DNA of 64,000 nt. Source: an uncultured Bacteroidales bacterium (GTDB taxonomy: Bacteria > Bacteroidota > Bacteroidia > Bacteroidales > Bacteroidaceae). Under the pieces are notes generated by a model, which saw only the letters and a list, made by a program, of their open reading frames with translations, did not search any database and was not told the origin of the DNA. Positions within the stretch are counted from its first letter, which is position 1. Every line of letters starts with the position of its first letter. Shown piece by piece: positions 1-9,404 of the stretch. The stretch is from the NCBI GenBank assembly GCA_902775975.1, contig CACYOC010000002.1, forward strand, positions 62,001 through 126,000. The letters are read 5' to 3'. Both the position numbers and the translations under genes were made by a program.

Positions 1-647
1 ACACAAGGGTCTATGGCATTGGGCCAGCGGATACGCCAGCCGTCGAGATTACCTGTCTGATAGCGGGAGGGAAGGGTGGACTGGGCTCCAATGGCGAGTT
101 CCAAATCGGTGCTGTGATAGTTGATGCCCGACATGTAGAAACCTGAGATGACTACCGGTGCTTGATAGCGGTAGGGACCCAGAATGTTGTCAGAGGTGAG
201 AAGAATGATGCTGCAGTTGGTTCCTATGCCGTTGATGCTAAGATACATGCACCACTTATTCATAGACTTGTTCCAGATGACATCAGGTGCCCACATGTTT
301 CCATCGATATTATAGCCATAGTCACTATATGCTGACCAGGCACGGGCATTGAAGTTATTGAAGGTCTTCTGAACTCCGCCAATAGTAACTTTCGTTACCT
401 GTTGGGTGACGAAAGCCTGATCGTTTGTCGCATAGCTGCTGGTTGCCGTTGCCCATCGCAAGCTGGACGAAACGTCTGTCCAGTTCATGAAGTCGGTGGT
501 TCGCGCAGCGGCATGGTGTGTGCCGAAGATATAATACGTTCCGTTGTCATTGACGATGCTCGGGTCGTGTACCGATACATGGTTATATGCTCCGGAAATT
601 TGGGGAAGCAACAGCATTGCCAGCATGTTTAGTAGTAACCTCTTCAT
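1..647 (-). CDS. GH43-family arabinan-degrading enzyme, N-terminal part (runs off the window edge)
   Basis: About 215 residues are visible; the C-terminus lies beyond base 1. The start ATG is the complement of 645-647 and opens a signal peptide (MKRLLLNMLAMLLLPQISG). Family features of the five-bladed GH43 propeller follow: the catalytic-base motif VHDPSIV with D28, an MWAPDV motif at about 118-123, and NAIDPC near 211, which holds the pKa-modulating aspartate. The closest fit is an endo-arabinanase or arabinofuranosidase, probably exported to the periplasm or surface. The general-acid glutamate is off the edge, so activity and subfamily cannot be settled. It has its own promoter (TAAATTTG on the minus strand, 681-688). 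The arabinose-directed neighbours support a role in arabinan or arabinoxylan use. Confidence 0.85.
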   Translation of the reverse strand, partial: MKRLLLNMLAMLLLPQISGAYNHVSVHDPSIVNDNGTYYIFGTHHAAARTTDFMNWTDVSSSLRWATATSSYATNDQAFVTQQVTKVTIGGVQKTFNNFNARAWSAYSDYGYNIDGNMWAPDVIWNKSMNKWCMYLSINGIGTNCSIILLTSDNILGPYRYQAPVVISGFYMSGINYHSTDLELAIGAQSTLPSRYQTGNLDGWRIRWPNAIDPC

Positions 648-680
648 TTGTATTAATAGTTTGTAGTTATTATGATGCTG

Positions 681-688
681 CAAATTTA
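681..688 (-). promoter_or_regulatory. Candidate -7 element of the GH43 gene
   Basis: The minus strand reads TAAATTTG here, matching the Bacteroidetes -7 consensus TAnnTTTG, 33 bases upstream of the GH43 start codon. No clear TTTG is seen at the expected -33 distance, so this call is weaker than the two-box promoters elsewhere. Confidence 0.5.
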
Positions 689-757
689 CGGAAAAGATTT
701 GAGAAAAACAAGAAAACAACACAAAAAAACGTTAAAAATACACTTTATACGCGTACC

Positions 758-3625
758 TTAATATATTATAAGACCTCCGGCAGGCTGTAGAACGACCTTG
801 ACGATGTCTTTCTTGTCGCGTTTAAGGGTTTGCTGGGCAGTGTGGATGGTTTTCGTCTTTTTGTCGAGTGCATCGACCATGATGTTGCTGAGATGCTTGA
901 AGTCGCTGAGGTCGAGCGTCAGATGAAGCGGTTCCTTCATGGCATTGAGACCTGCGATATACCAATGGTCTCCATGACGACGGGCCAGAACGACATAACG
1001 CCCCGGGTAGCCGTCGATGTAGCGTGTCTCCTCCCATGTCGTAGGCAGTTGCTTCAGGAAGTCGAGTTCCAGCGGTGACAGCTCTTTCAGGTTGTTGGGC
1101 TGAACGGCGACACACTGGATAGCGGTCTGGTTGGTGAAGGCGGTAGCCATTTCAAAGACATTGGTGGTCTGGCGCTGATGGCGACTGTGGTTGTCGCGAC
1201 TCATATAGTGGTTCATGATGATGCCGCCCCAGTCCATCGTTGCTACGGCATTGCGACAGAACGGATGCATCGTCAGCTGGAAAGGCTCTTGAGCTGCATG
1301 GTGTTCGGTGAAATAGACGTTCTCGCTGGCCAGCACGGCTTCGGAGGAAACGAAGTTGGGATACATGCGCTCCCAGCCACGGGGTAGGGTGCATCCATGG
1401 AAGATAACCTGCAGGCCGTAGCGGTTGGCATCGCTGAGAATGTCCTCATAAAGTCGCATTGTCTCCTGCTTGTCACCTCCAAAGAAATCGACCTTGATGC
1501 CCTTGACACCAATGGACTTCAACCACCGCATTTCCTGGTCGCGGGCTATAGCGGTATTCATGCGGTTGCGTGGTGTTTGCGGTGCATCGTTCCAAGAACC
1601 GTTACTATTGTACCACAGCAGGAGCGACACACCCTTCGACTGGGCATAACGCGATAGTTCGGGCATGCGGTCACGTCCTATCTGCGTGTCCCAGCAACCA
1701 TCCACCAGACAATATTCGTAACCCAAGGCACTGGCCAAATTGATAAACTGAACCTGGTCGTCCCAGTTGATGGACTCGTCCTGCCAGACGAGCCACGACC
1801 AGGTATATCGTCCAGACTTGTAGTCTTCGGAAGGTTCGTATAAAGGCTCCACGACATCGTAGGGAATCGTTGTTTCGACAATCGGCTTCAGCGAGTTGTC
1901 GAGGGTGATGGTTCGCCAGGGAGTAACACCCGGTAACGTAATAGCTGCCGATGCAGAGCCAACGCCATTGTTCTCGCCCTGCTGGGGGAAGGCAATGGTG
2001 TAGCCCTTGGCTGTGTCGTAGTCGCTCAAATGTGAGCCGCAATACTGACTGCTGACACCCGTCTCGCTGATGAGTACCCAAGTGTCGCTTTGTGATGACT
2101 GTGGAATGCGGAACAGACAAGGGAAGGTGTAGCCCTGACCGAACTTTGACGGAATGTTTATCGGTGCATCGGGGACGTATTCTTCTTCGTAACTGGGCTT
2201 GCTGCGCTCCCAGCCGGTCCAGGGCTGAATCTGCGGACAGACAAACGATGTGGTCTGCCGGGGTAGCAGGAAGGCTGTCGATTCACGCTCGATGACGGCG
2301 CATTTAGGATTGTTGTTATCTTGTCGAGGAATGACGTAGCGAAAGGCAACATCATGGTCTTTGACAAAGAATTCGACACTCATGTGCTGTTTCTCACTGT
2401 TCTCAAAGTCTATCGTCAGCGTCGATGCCTCATAGTGAATGGTTGACTGTTTCGCCTGACGCATGGTGTAGTCGGCAACCTTGCGGCCTGCCTTCTCACC
2501 GACGATACTCAGCCGACCGGTAAAGTCGCCGAAGTCGGCCTTAAAGCCTAATGCTGAAGGGCGGAGTACCTGTTGGCCGTTAAGACTGATGGCGTATGTG
2601 GCGTGGGCTCCCTGATCGCTGATGCTGACAACCAGTTGTCCGTTAGGTGACGTGACGACCGACTCTCTGGCTGTAGTGTTACCTTTTCTGACGCAGTTTA
2701 GGAAACGCACCATCTTCTGCAGGTTCTCAGGGGTGTACATCTCTGGTCCACCGTGATTACCCTCGGCAGGGAATATGGCTTCGGTCTTAACACCAGCAGC
2801 CTTGAGCAGTTCAAAGAACTTCTTTCCCTGACAAATGGGGACTACGCCGTCTTTTTCGCCATGAAAGATGATGATGGGAGGGGTGTTAGGGCTGACATAC
2901 TGCGTAGCACTGAGGCTTAAGTATTTGTCGGGCTCCTTTGTGATTTTCGATTTGAGCAGTAAATCCTCAGGACTGTCCGCACCCATCGTTATGTGATCGC
3001 CGCAGTCCATAGCTGTCAAATCAACAGGACCAGACCAGTCGCAAGCTGCATTTACATAGCTGGGCTGATCGGTATATTTGCCAATGTTTCCTTCAAGGTC
3101 AAGCGTTACAGTTCCAACTGTTGCTGTCTTTATGCCACTGGTGGTAGCAGTGATAGAGGCAAGATGACCTCCCGATGAGAAGCCACTGGTGGCAATAAAT
3201 GACGGATCAAACTTATACGTCTTGGCCTCGCCACGAACAAAACGAACCACGGCACGGATGTCGTGAATCTGAGCAGGCCACTGAGCATCAGTACTGGAAC
3301 GATGGTTAGGGCATACTACGGCATAGCCGGCATCCAGTAGCGACTTGACGATGGTTCCCAGGTCGGCCTGACCTTTTCCATTGTTGTTGAACCAAGCACT
3401 TCCATAGATATGAATCACTACGGGATAACTGTCTTTCTTCTGCTTGGGCAGGTAGATGTCGCAGTTGTGATACACTTGGCCGTCGTCCACGTAGTTGACA
3501 TCCTTCCACTCTTGTGAGGTCTCCAGTCTTTCCTTTTGCTGAACACCTCCAAAACCACCTGCGGGTTGAGCCGTCGCGACAGCAGAGAGGCATAGCATAC
3601 ATACAGAGAATAGCGTCTTTTTCAC
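758..3625 (-). CDS. Secreted two-domain enzyme: alpha/beta-hydrolase esterase fused to GH97 glycosidase
   Basis: A 955-residue protein with two catalytic modules. I place the start at a GTG (complement 3623-3625), which gives the signal peptide VKKTLFSVCMLCLSAVATAQ and lies just downstream of a two-box promoter; a longer reading would put that promoter inside the gene. Residues ~40-315 are an esterase of the acetyl/feruloyl-esterase type, with nucleophile S150 in GFSSGG and likely D259 (GEKDG) and H291 (GNHGG). Residues ~323-955 are GH97. KVDFFGG places an aspartate (D713) where the retaining subgroup (alpha-galactosidase, beta-L-arabinopyranosidase) has its nucleophile, so this is unlikely to be a SusB-type inverting alpha-glucosidase. 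Inferred role: removing an acyl group and a terminal sugar from decorated arabinan or xylan side chains. Substrate not proven. Confidence 0.85.
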   Translation of the reverse strand: MKKTLFSVCMLCLSAVATAQPAGGFGGVQQKERLETSQEWKDVNYVDDGQVYHNCDIYLPKQKKDSYPVVIHIYGSAWFNNNGKGQADLGTIVKSLLDAGYAVVCPNHRSSTDAQWPAQIHDIRAVVRFVRGEAKTYKFDPSFIATSGFSSGGHLASITATTSGIKTATVGTVTLDLEGNIGKYTDQPSYVNAACDWSGPVDLTAMDCGDHITMGADSPEDLLLKSKITKEPDKYLSLSATQYVSPNTPPIIIFHGEKDGVVPICQGKKFFELLKAAGVKTEAIFPAEGNHGGPEMYTPENLQKMVRFLNCVRKGNTTARESVVTSPNGQLVVSISDQGAHATYAISLNGQQVLRPSALGFKADFGDFTGRLSIVGEKAGRKVADYTMRQAKQSTIHYEASTLTIDFENSEKQHMSVEFFVKDHDVAFRYVIPRQDNNNPKCAVIERESTAFLLPRQTTSFVCPQIQPWTGWERSKPSYEEEYVPDAPINIPSKFGQGYTFPCLFRIPQSSQSDTWVLISETGVSSQYCGSHLSDYDTAKGYTIAFPQQGENNGVGSASAAITLPGVTPWRTITLDNSLKPIVETTIPYDVVEPLYEPSEDYKSGRYTWSWLVWQDESINWDDQVQFINLASALGYEYCLVDGCWDTQIGRDRMPELSRYAQSKGVSLLLWYNSNGSWNDAPQTPRNRMNTAIARDQEMRWLKSIGVKGIKVDFFGGDKQETMRLYEDILSDANRYGLQVIFHGCTLPRGWERMYPNFVSSEAVLASENVYFTEHHAAQEPFQLTMHPFCRNAVATMDWGGIIMNHYMSRDNHSRHQRQTTNVFEMATAFTNQTAIQCVAVQPNNLKELSPLELDFLKQLPTTWEETRYIDGYPGRYVVLARRHGDHWYIAGLNAMKEPLHLTLDLSDFKHLSNIMVDALDKKTKTIHTAQQTLKRDKKDIVKVVLQPAGGLIIY

Positions 3626-3666
3626 CTTGATTATAATATTAAATAGTTTTGTAGTCCTTTTGCTTG

Positions 3667-3698
3667 CAAAAGTACTCAATTTATTTGTAAAAAACAAA
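3667..3698 (-). promoter_or_regulatory. Promoter of the esterase-GH97 gene
   Basis: On the minus strand TTTG (3695-3698), 20 bp, then TACTTTTG (3667-3674). This matches the Bacteroidetes -33/-7 consensus and lies 41 bases upstream of the GTG start. It is back to back with the GH51 promoter. Confidence 0.75.
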
Positions 3699-3733
3699 CA
3701 AAATATAAAATATGTGTAAAAGCAACACGGATG

Positions 3734-3765
3734 TTTGGCTAATAGAAAAATAATGTCTATCTTTG
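3734..3765 (+). promoter_or_regulatory. Promoter of the GH51-GH43 operon
   Basis: TTTG (3734-3737), 20 bp, TATCTTTG (3758-3765), a full Bacteroidetes promoter 27 bases upstream of the GH51 ATG. It diverges from the GH97 promoter, so the two sides may share regulation. Confidence 0.8.
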
Positions 3766-3792
3766 TAACATAACTTAAAAACAAACTTTGCA

Positions 3793-6243
3793 ATGAAAAA
3801 AATATTTGCTTTAACAGTGTGCGCATGGATGGCTACGACTGCCAGCGCACAGGTGGTAATTGACGTTGATGCTGCAAAGCGTGGACCCAAGATCAGCCCA
3901 ACACACTATGGCATCTTCTTTGAGGATATCAATCATGCTGCCGACGGTGGATTATATGCTGAGTTGATTCGCAACCGTTCGTTCGAGGACGGCGAGGATT
4001 ATGGCAAATCTGCCAACATGGAGGCATGGAGTGTGAAGGGTGGGGTGGTTGCCAAACTCATTCAACCCACGAAGAAGGTGAAGTTGCTGAACAGTGCTCA
4101 GGGGAATGCCTTGCAACTGACTGTCGATGCCACAGAAAAGGCTCCTGCCTGTCTGGTGAATGACGGATATTGGGGTATCAATACCGTACTGGGACGTACT
4201 TACCGCCTGTCGTTCTTTGCCAAGGGGAACTATCAAGGCAACATCAAGGCAGTGCTCTGCGATTCGTTGGGTAAGAAAGTCTATGCCGAAACAATGGTCG
4301 GCGATTTCGTCGCCGACAAGAAGCAGGGCAAGGAATGGCGTAAATATACCGCCACGCTGACAGCTACTGACAACGATCCCAAGGCACGTTTCGCACTGGT
4401 GTTCGACGGCAAGGGCGTGATCAGTTTGGATATGGTGTCGCTGTTCCCGCCAACGTTCAAGAATCGTGAAAACGGTTTGCGCCCCGACTTGGCTCAGATG
4501 CTTTACGAGATGCATCCAAAGTTCATGCGTTTCCCCGGCGGTTGCTTTGTTGAAGGTCAGGTGTCGCAAGAGAATGCTTTCCACTGGGAGCGTACTATTG
4601 GTCCTATTGAAGAGCGTCCCGGGCACTGGAACGTCAACTGGGGATACCGCACTACCGACGGCATTGGATTCCATGAGTATCTGCAGATGGCTGAGGACCT
4701 TGGTGCCAAGCCCCTCTATGTGGTGAACATCGGACTGTGGCACGGCGGTCTGACACCCGTTGACAGCATTCAGCCGTGGATCGACGAATGTCTCGCAGCC
4801 TTGGAGTATGCCAATGGCGACGTGACAACGAAGTATGGAGCCATGCGTGCCAAGAACGGGCATCCGGCACCGTTTAACATAGAGTATTTGGAAATCGGTA
4901 ACGAGAATAACCAGGACAACGTAGAGCAGCAGAGCGACCGCTACTACGAGCGATATGACAAGTTCCGCAAAGCCATCCGTCAGAAGTATCCCAACATCAA
5001 GCTGATAGGTAACGTTGTAGCATGGGGCAATGACAATCCCAAGTGGAACTCAACACTCCCTGTCGATTTGCTCGACGAGCACTACTACCGCAATCCTGCC
5101 TGGTTTGCAGAGGCTTTCCACAAGTATGACAGCTACGACCGTCGTGGACCGAAAATCTATGTCGGCGAATATGCCGTGACGAGCGGTTTCGGCAACTTGG
5201 GCAATATGAATGCAGCACTGGGTGAAGCCGTTTATATGATGGGTATGGAGAATAATAGCGACATGGTACCTCTGAACTCTTATGCTCCCATTTTCGTCAA
5301 CGAGAACGATGCCAAGTGGAAACCTGACATGATACGCTTCAACAGTCAGCGCGTCATGGGAACCCCGTCCTACTATGTGCAACAGCTGATGCCGCAGCAT
5401 ATCGGAACGCAGGTGGTTCAGGTAGAGCAACACAATCCCTATGCTATCAAGCCCAAGTCTCATGTGACACCCAGCGAAAGCCGCATAGGATTTGCTACTT
5501 GGAATACCAAGGCTTCCTTTACTTATCCTGATGGTATGCCCACACAACAGCAGCCCGAAAGTATCAGCGGCCAATGGAGTGTAGCTCCCGAGGGATATTT
5601 GTCTCAAACAAGTAAGGAGAAACAGAGTGTGGCAATATGCCGTACCAACGTGAGCAACCACTATACAGCCAAGTTCCGCTGCCGTAAAGATGAGGGTGCC
5701 GAGGGCTTTATGATTGTGTTCAACTACGTTGATGCAGATAATTATTGTTGGGTGAACTTCGGCGGCTGGGACAACACACAGCACGGATTGGAACGCATCA
5801 GCGGTGGCGGCAAGAGCCAGATAGAGACCAAGCCTGGCAAGATAGAGACGGGACGTTGGTATGACGTCACACTGCAGGTAGCAGGCGACACGCTGAAGTG
5901 CTGGCTCGACCAGGAACTGGTGTTCGACACGGTGATGAAGGGTGATGTGCTGCCTGGAATCTTCTCCAGTGCCACCATTGACGAGCCTGCCGATGAACTC
6001 ATCGTCAAGATTGTCAACACACAAGACCATGCTGTGACGACAAACCTCAATATCAGCAATTTTGCTGTCAAAGGAGCCCAACTGATACAATTACGTGCCA
6101 ACGACGGTATGGATGAGAATACCCTGCAACAGCCGACCCATATCCATCCTACTCACCATGAACTGTCGCCCAACGGCAATCAGGTAGAGGTAGAGGTGCC
6201 GGCTTATTCGTTGAACATCATCCGCATAGCATCAAAGAAATGA
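3793..6243 (+). CDS. GH51 alpha-L-arabinofuranosidase with an inserted beta-sandwich domain
   Basis: An 816-residue exported enzyme (signal peptide ends near ATTASAQ, residue 20) that should release terminal alpha-L-arabinofuranose from arabinan or arabinoxylan oligosaccharides by retention. It opens with the GH51 stretch HYGIFFEDINHAADGG. E371 in EIGNEN is the acid/base and E459 in YVGEYA the nucleophile; MRFPGGC is at about 245-251. Residues ~75-220 look like a carbohydrate-binding-type sandwich. Residues ~590-765 form a second, LamG/DUF1080-like sandwich that splits the C-terminal arabinofuranosidase domain, which makes the protein longer than the second GH51 here (670 aa). Its TGA overlaps the next ATG (ATGA), which implies translational coupling to the GH43 enzyme. 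Confidence 0.92.
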   Translation: MKKIFALTVCAWMATTASAQVVIDVDAAKRGPKISPTHYGIFFEDINHAADGGLYAELIRNRSFEDGEDYGKSANMEAWSVKGGVVAKLIQPTKKVKLLNSAQGNALQLTVDATEKAPACLVNDGYWGINTVLGRTYRLSFFAKGNYQGNIKAVLCDSLGKKVYAETMVGDFVADKKQGKEWRKYTATLTATDNDPKARFALVFDGKGVISLDMVSLFPPTFKNRENGLRPDLAQMLYEMHPKFMRFPGGCFVEGQVSQENAFHWERTIGPIEERPGHWNVNWGYRTTDGIGFHEYLQMAEDLGAKPLYVVNIGLWHGGLTPVDSIQPWIDECLAALEYANGDVTTKYGAMRAKNGHPAPFNIEYLEIGNENNQDNVEQQSDRYYERYDKFRKAIRQKYPNIKLIGNVVAWGNDNPKWNSTLPVDLLDEHYYRNPAWFAEAFHKYDSYDRRGPKIYVGEYAVTSGFGNLGNMNAALGEAVYMMGMENNSDMVPLNSYAPIFVNENDAKWKPDMIRFNSQRVMGTPSYYVQQLMPQHIGTQVVQVEQHNPYAIKPKSHVTPSESRIGFATWNTKASFTYPDGMPTQQQPESISGQWSVAPEGYLSQTSKEKQSVAICRTNVSNHYTAKFRCRKDEGAEGFMIVFNYVDADNYCWVNFGGWDNTQHGLERISGGGKSQIETKPGKIETGRWYDVTLQVAGDTLKCWLDQELVFDTVMKGDVLPGIFSSATIDEPADELIVKIVNTQDHAVTTNLNISNFAVKGAQLIQLRANDGMDENTLQQPTHIHPTHHELSPNGNQVEVEVPAYSLNIIRIASKK

Positions 6244-9200
6244 GAACCCTTTATTTATTCATACTTCTGACAGTGCTTCCCTGCGTCACTTCGGTGGCTC
6301 AGGGTAAGCACCATTTTGACAAACCGTTTAACACGTCAACACCGTTTGTGCATGATCCGGTGATGGCATACGAAGACGGCGTCTATCATCTGTATTCAAC
6401 AGGAATAGGTATCATGCACCTTACATCGGAAGACCTTCGGAACTGGACCTTCCATCCCGAGCCGATTATGAAGCCGATACCAGCATGGGCCTCCGACTCA
6501 GTACCAGGCTTCAAAGAGCATGTGTGGGCTCCTGATGTTATCAAATGGCATGGCCGCTGGTGGATGGCATACAGCTGTTCCACCTTTGGACGTAACACTT
6601 CAGCCATCGGATTGTTGTGTACAGACAAGTTGTCAAATGACAACTGGGAGGATAAGGGGTGCATAGTGGCATCGCGTGAAAAGCGCGACCATTGGAATGC
6701 TATCGACCCTTGTTTCGTCATCGATGGCCAAGACCGTCCTTGGATGGCTTGGGGCTCTTTCTGGGACGGTATTCAACTGATACGTCTGGACAGCACGATG
6801 CATGTTGCTGCCGGAGAACAGCCTCGCACCATTGCGCGTCGCTATGCTCCAGGCTACAAGAATGCTTTGCCAAATCCTACGTCGAAGTTTGCTGGTGGAA
6901 ATGCTATTGAGGCTCCTTTTATCATGAAGCATGGTGGCTATTACTACTTGTTTGTATCGTGGGACTATTGTTGCATGGGTAGCAAGAGCACCTATCGTGT
7001 GGCGGTAGGACGTTCCAAATCCGTGGAGGGACCCTATTTAGACCGTCAGGGCATCGACATGCTTCAGGGTGGTGGCACGCTGATATTGGAAGGTGACAAG
7101 AAAAATTTTGAGGCTGCCGGGCACTGCGCAGCCTATAACATGAATGGGAGGGACATCTTCGTTTGTCATGGCTATCGTGCCGGTGGAAAGGGCGAGGCTG
7201 TACTCATACAGCGCACTATCAATTGGACAGAGGACGGCTGGCCCGAACTATTGCCCGATTCGCAGGAACCGCAGAGCTGGACAGCCGACAACGGCAATGG
7301 CACGTTTACGAATCCTTTGTTCTATGACGAATTTTCCGATCCCGACATTCTGCGTGTCGGCGATGACTACTACCTGGCAGGAACAACGATGCACACCGTT
7401 CCGGGACTGGTTATCCTACACAGCCGTGATTTGGTGAACTGGGAGAATATCAGCTATTGCTTCGACCGTTTCGATTTTCAGGACGATGCCTTTGCACTGA
7501 AGAACCATCAGGAAATCTACGGACAAGGTATATGGGCTCCTTGTATCCGCTATGCCAACGGACAGTTCTACGTTTTCAGCAATGTCAATGGTAAGGGCTT
7601 ACAGTGCTATACGTCCAAGGACATTCGCGGTCCGTGGCAGCATCACAACATGAAGGGCAAGATATACGACCTCTCAGTTCTCTTCGATGACGATGGAAAG
7701 ATTTATGCCATCCACGGATATGGCGAGGTGAAGTGTACGGAGTTGAAACCTGATATGAGCGGACCTATTGATGAGACCGAACGTGTCATCATCCCCGAGG
7801 GCAACGCCGTTGGAGAGGGGCACCACATGTATAAGATTAACGGCATGTACTATCTCATCTCGACCGACTATAAGCCGAACGGCCGTACCCTTTGTTCCCG
7901 TTCGAAGAGTATCTGGGGACCATACGAGACGATTACCATTACTGCCGACGAGACTTTTGGCTATCACGCTGCACCGCTGACGCAGGTTCCTGACGGAGAA
8001 AAATATCGCATCGGAGAAGATGGTACCCAGTTTGGTATTCCTGAAGTGGATAAGGATGCTACGGCGTGCAGCAATATCCATCAGGGAGGCATCGTGCAAG
8101 ACCAGAGTGGACAGTGGTGGGCTTTGCTGATGATGGATTTTCACAGCATCGGACGAACGGTTACGCTGGCACCGCTGACTTGGAAAGACGGGTGGCCTTT
8201 GCTGGGTTTGGAAGGCAATCTGGGGCGTGCGCCGCGTACTTGGATGAAGCCTGACGTCCGTTCTGATGCTGTAGCACAGCAAACATCAAAGCCCTTTGCG
8301 CCTTACCGTCGCAGCGAGGACTTCAATGGAAAGACGCTCGGCCGCATCTGGCAATGGAATCATAATCCTGATGACAAGATGTGGGCACTGAAGAATGGAA
8401 GACTGCGCTTGCAAACTCTGCCTGCTGAACAGTTGATGTGGGCTCGTAATACGCTGACACAAAGGGTTATCGGTCCTAAGTCTGTAGCAACGGTAGAACT
8501 GTATTTAAAAGGGATGAAGGATGGCGATGTCGCCGGACTGGGCAATATCAATGTGCCTTGCTCGTGGATAGGTGTGGTTAAAGACGGAAAGCAACTTACG
8601 TTGCGTTGCTTCGAACAAGCCACTAACGACACTCTCAGCATTTCTGCAGATGCCGTTGACGGGAAGATTTGGCTTCGCATGACAGGTGACTATGATAACG
8701 ACCGTGCCCATTATGAGTATTCGTTTGACGGCATCCTTTTCCATCAGATGGGGCGCGAAATGCCACTGTCGTATCAGCTCATCTCCTTCCAGGGCTCTCG
8801 CCATGCGCTCTTTGCTTTCAACATCAAGGGAAAGAACGGCGGCTTTGCTGAATTCGACAACTTCACGGTCTTTGAGTCGATGGCAGACCGTAGTCACAAT
8901 ATCCCCTACGGAAAGACCATTGCCAATCCTTCTGCTGACGACCGTTGGTTCCGCATCGTCAATCTGGCCACAGGAAAGCCTGCAATTGCTTTGCCTCATG
9001 GGCTGCTCTATGACACCGATGCTGGCAGCAATGAAAAAGGTACGCGCTTCCGTATTGTTGATAAGGGGCAAGGTAAGGTCGTGCTTCAGTGTGAAGACGG
9101 TCGCTATGTCTTCGTATCGGGTTTGGGAATGGCTGGCGATGTCCGTCTGACAAACGATGCTTCTAAGGCAGAGGTGTTCTTATGGCAGGACTATCTGAAC

Positions 9201-9335
9201 CACGAATTCATGTTGATGTCTATGCGTACTCATCGCTACATCGGCAAGAGTCCCACAACGGGCAGTCCTTATTCAATGGACTTCACTGGTGCTGACCCGG
9301 CACGTCGTAACGGTGCCGTCTTCCGTTGGGAGTGA
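6240..9335 (+). CDS. Exported tandem GH43-GH43 arabinan/arabinoxylan hydrolase
   Basis: A 1031-residue protein with a signal peptide and two complete five-bladed propellers. Domain 1 (~28-340): FVHDPV with base D39, WAPDV at 96-100, NAIDPC with D156, and AIEAPF with acid E224, a pattern typical of arabinanase/arabinofuranosidase GH43. Domain 2 (~352-680): EFSDPDI with D367, IYDLSVLFDDDG with D477, and VGEGHHMYKI with E527, resembling beta-xylosidase/arabinofuranosidase subfamilies. A concanavalin-like sandwich (~690-880) follows, as in many GH43 enzymes, then a ~140-residue tail (~890-1031) that may be a beta-trefoil-like module. Both active sites look intact, so two linkages may be cut. It overlaps the GH51 gene by 4 bp and ends at a strong bidirectional terminator. 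Confidence 0.9.
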   Translation: MRTLYLFILLTVLPCVTSVAQGKHHFDKPFNTSTPFVHDPVMAYEDGVYHLYSTGIGIMHLTSEDLRNWTFHPEPIMKPIPAWASDSVPGFKEHVWAPDVIKWHGRWWMAYSCSTFGRNTSAIGLLCTDKLSNDNWEDKGCIVASREKRDHWNAIDPCFVIDGQDRPWMAWGSFWDGIQLIRLDSTMHVAAGEQPRTIARRYAPGYKNALPNPTSKFAGGNAIEAPFIMKHGGYYYLFVSWDYCCMGSKSTYRVAVGRSKSVEGPYLDRQGIDMLQGGGTLILEGDKKNFEAAGHCAAYNMNGRDIFVCHGYRAGGKGEAVLIQRTINWTEDGWPELLPDSQEPQSWTADNGNGTFTNPLFYDEFSDPDILRVGDDYYLAGTTMHTVPGLVILHSRDLVNWENISYCFDRFDFQDDAFALKNHQEIYGQGIWAPCIRYANGQFYVFSNVNGKGLQCYTSKDIRGPWQHHNMKGKIYDLSVLFDDDGKIYAIHGYGEVKCTELKPDMSGPIDETERVIIPEGNAVGEGHHMYKINGMYYLISTDYKPNGRTLCSRSKSIWGPYETITITADETFGYHAAPLTQVPDGEKYRIGEDGTQFGIPEVDKDATACSNIHQGGIVQDQSGQWWALLMMDFHSIGRTVTLAPLTWKDGWPLLGLEGNLGRAPRTWMKPDVRSDAVAQQTSKPFAPYRRSEDFNGKTLGRIWQWNHNPDDKMWALKNGRLRLQTLPAEQLMWARNTLTQRVIGPKSVATVELYLKGMKDGDVAGLGNINVPCSWIGVVKDGKQLTLRCFEQATNDTLSISADAVDGKIWLRMTGDYDNDRAHYEYSFDGILFHQMGREMPLSYQLISFQGSRHALFAFNIKGKNGGFAEFDNFTVFESMADRSHNIPYGKTIANPSADDRWFRIVNLATGKPAIALPHGLLYDTDAGSNEKGTRFRIVDKGQGKVVLQCEDGRYVFVSGLGMAGDVRLTNDASKAEVFLWQDYLNHEFMLMSMRTHRYIGKSPTTGSPYSMDFTGADPARRNGAVFRWE

Positions 9336-9356
9336 GCGTCATTAGAACAAACAAGA

Positions 9357-9382
9357 AAAGCACTTCACGAATGAAGTGCTTT
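9357..9382. terminator. Bidirectional intrinsic terminator between convergent GH43 and GH51 genes
   Basis: A perfect 11-bp stem (AAAGCACTTCA / TGAAGTGCTTT) with loop CGAA. It is followed by a T-rich run on the plus strand and an equivalent run on the minus strand, so it can end both converging transcripts. Confidence 0.92.
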
Positions 9383-9404
9383 TTCTTTGTCTGTTGTTAT
9401 TCGC

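Noticed and set aside
5050..6090. Long antisense open frames over the first GH51 gene (346 and 303 codons)
   Set aside because: They lie opposite a gene with catalytic motifs, have no promoter or family signature, and contain composition typical of shadow frames.
7674..8282. 202-codon minus-strand frame in the tandem GH43 gene
   Set aside because: Opposite the second GH43 domain, no signature, no promoter.
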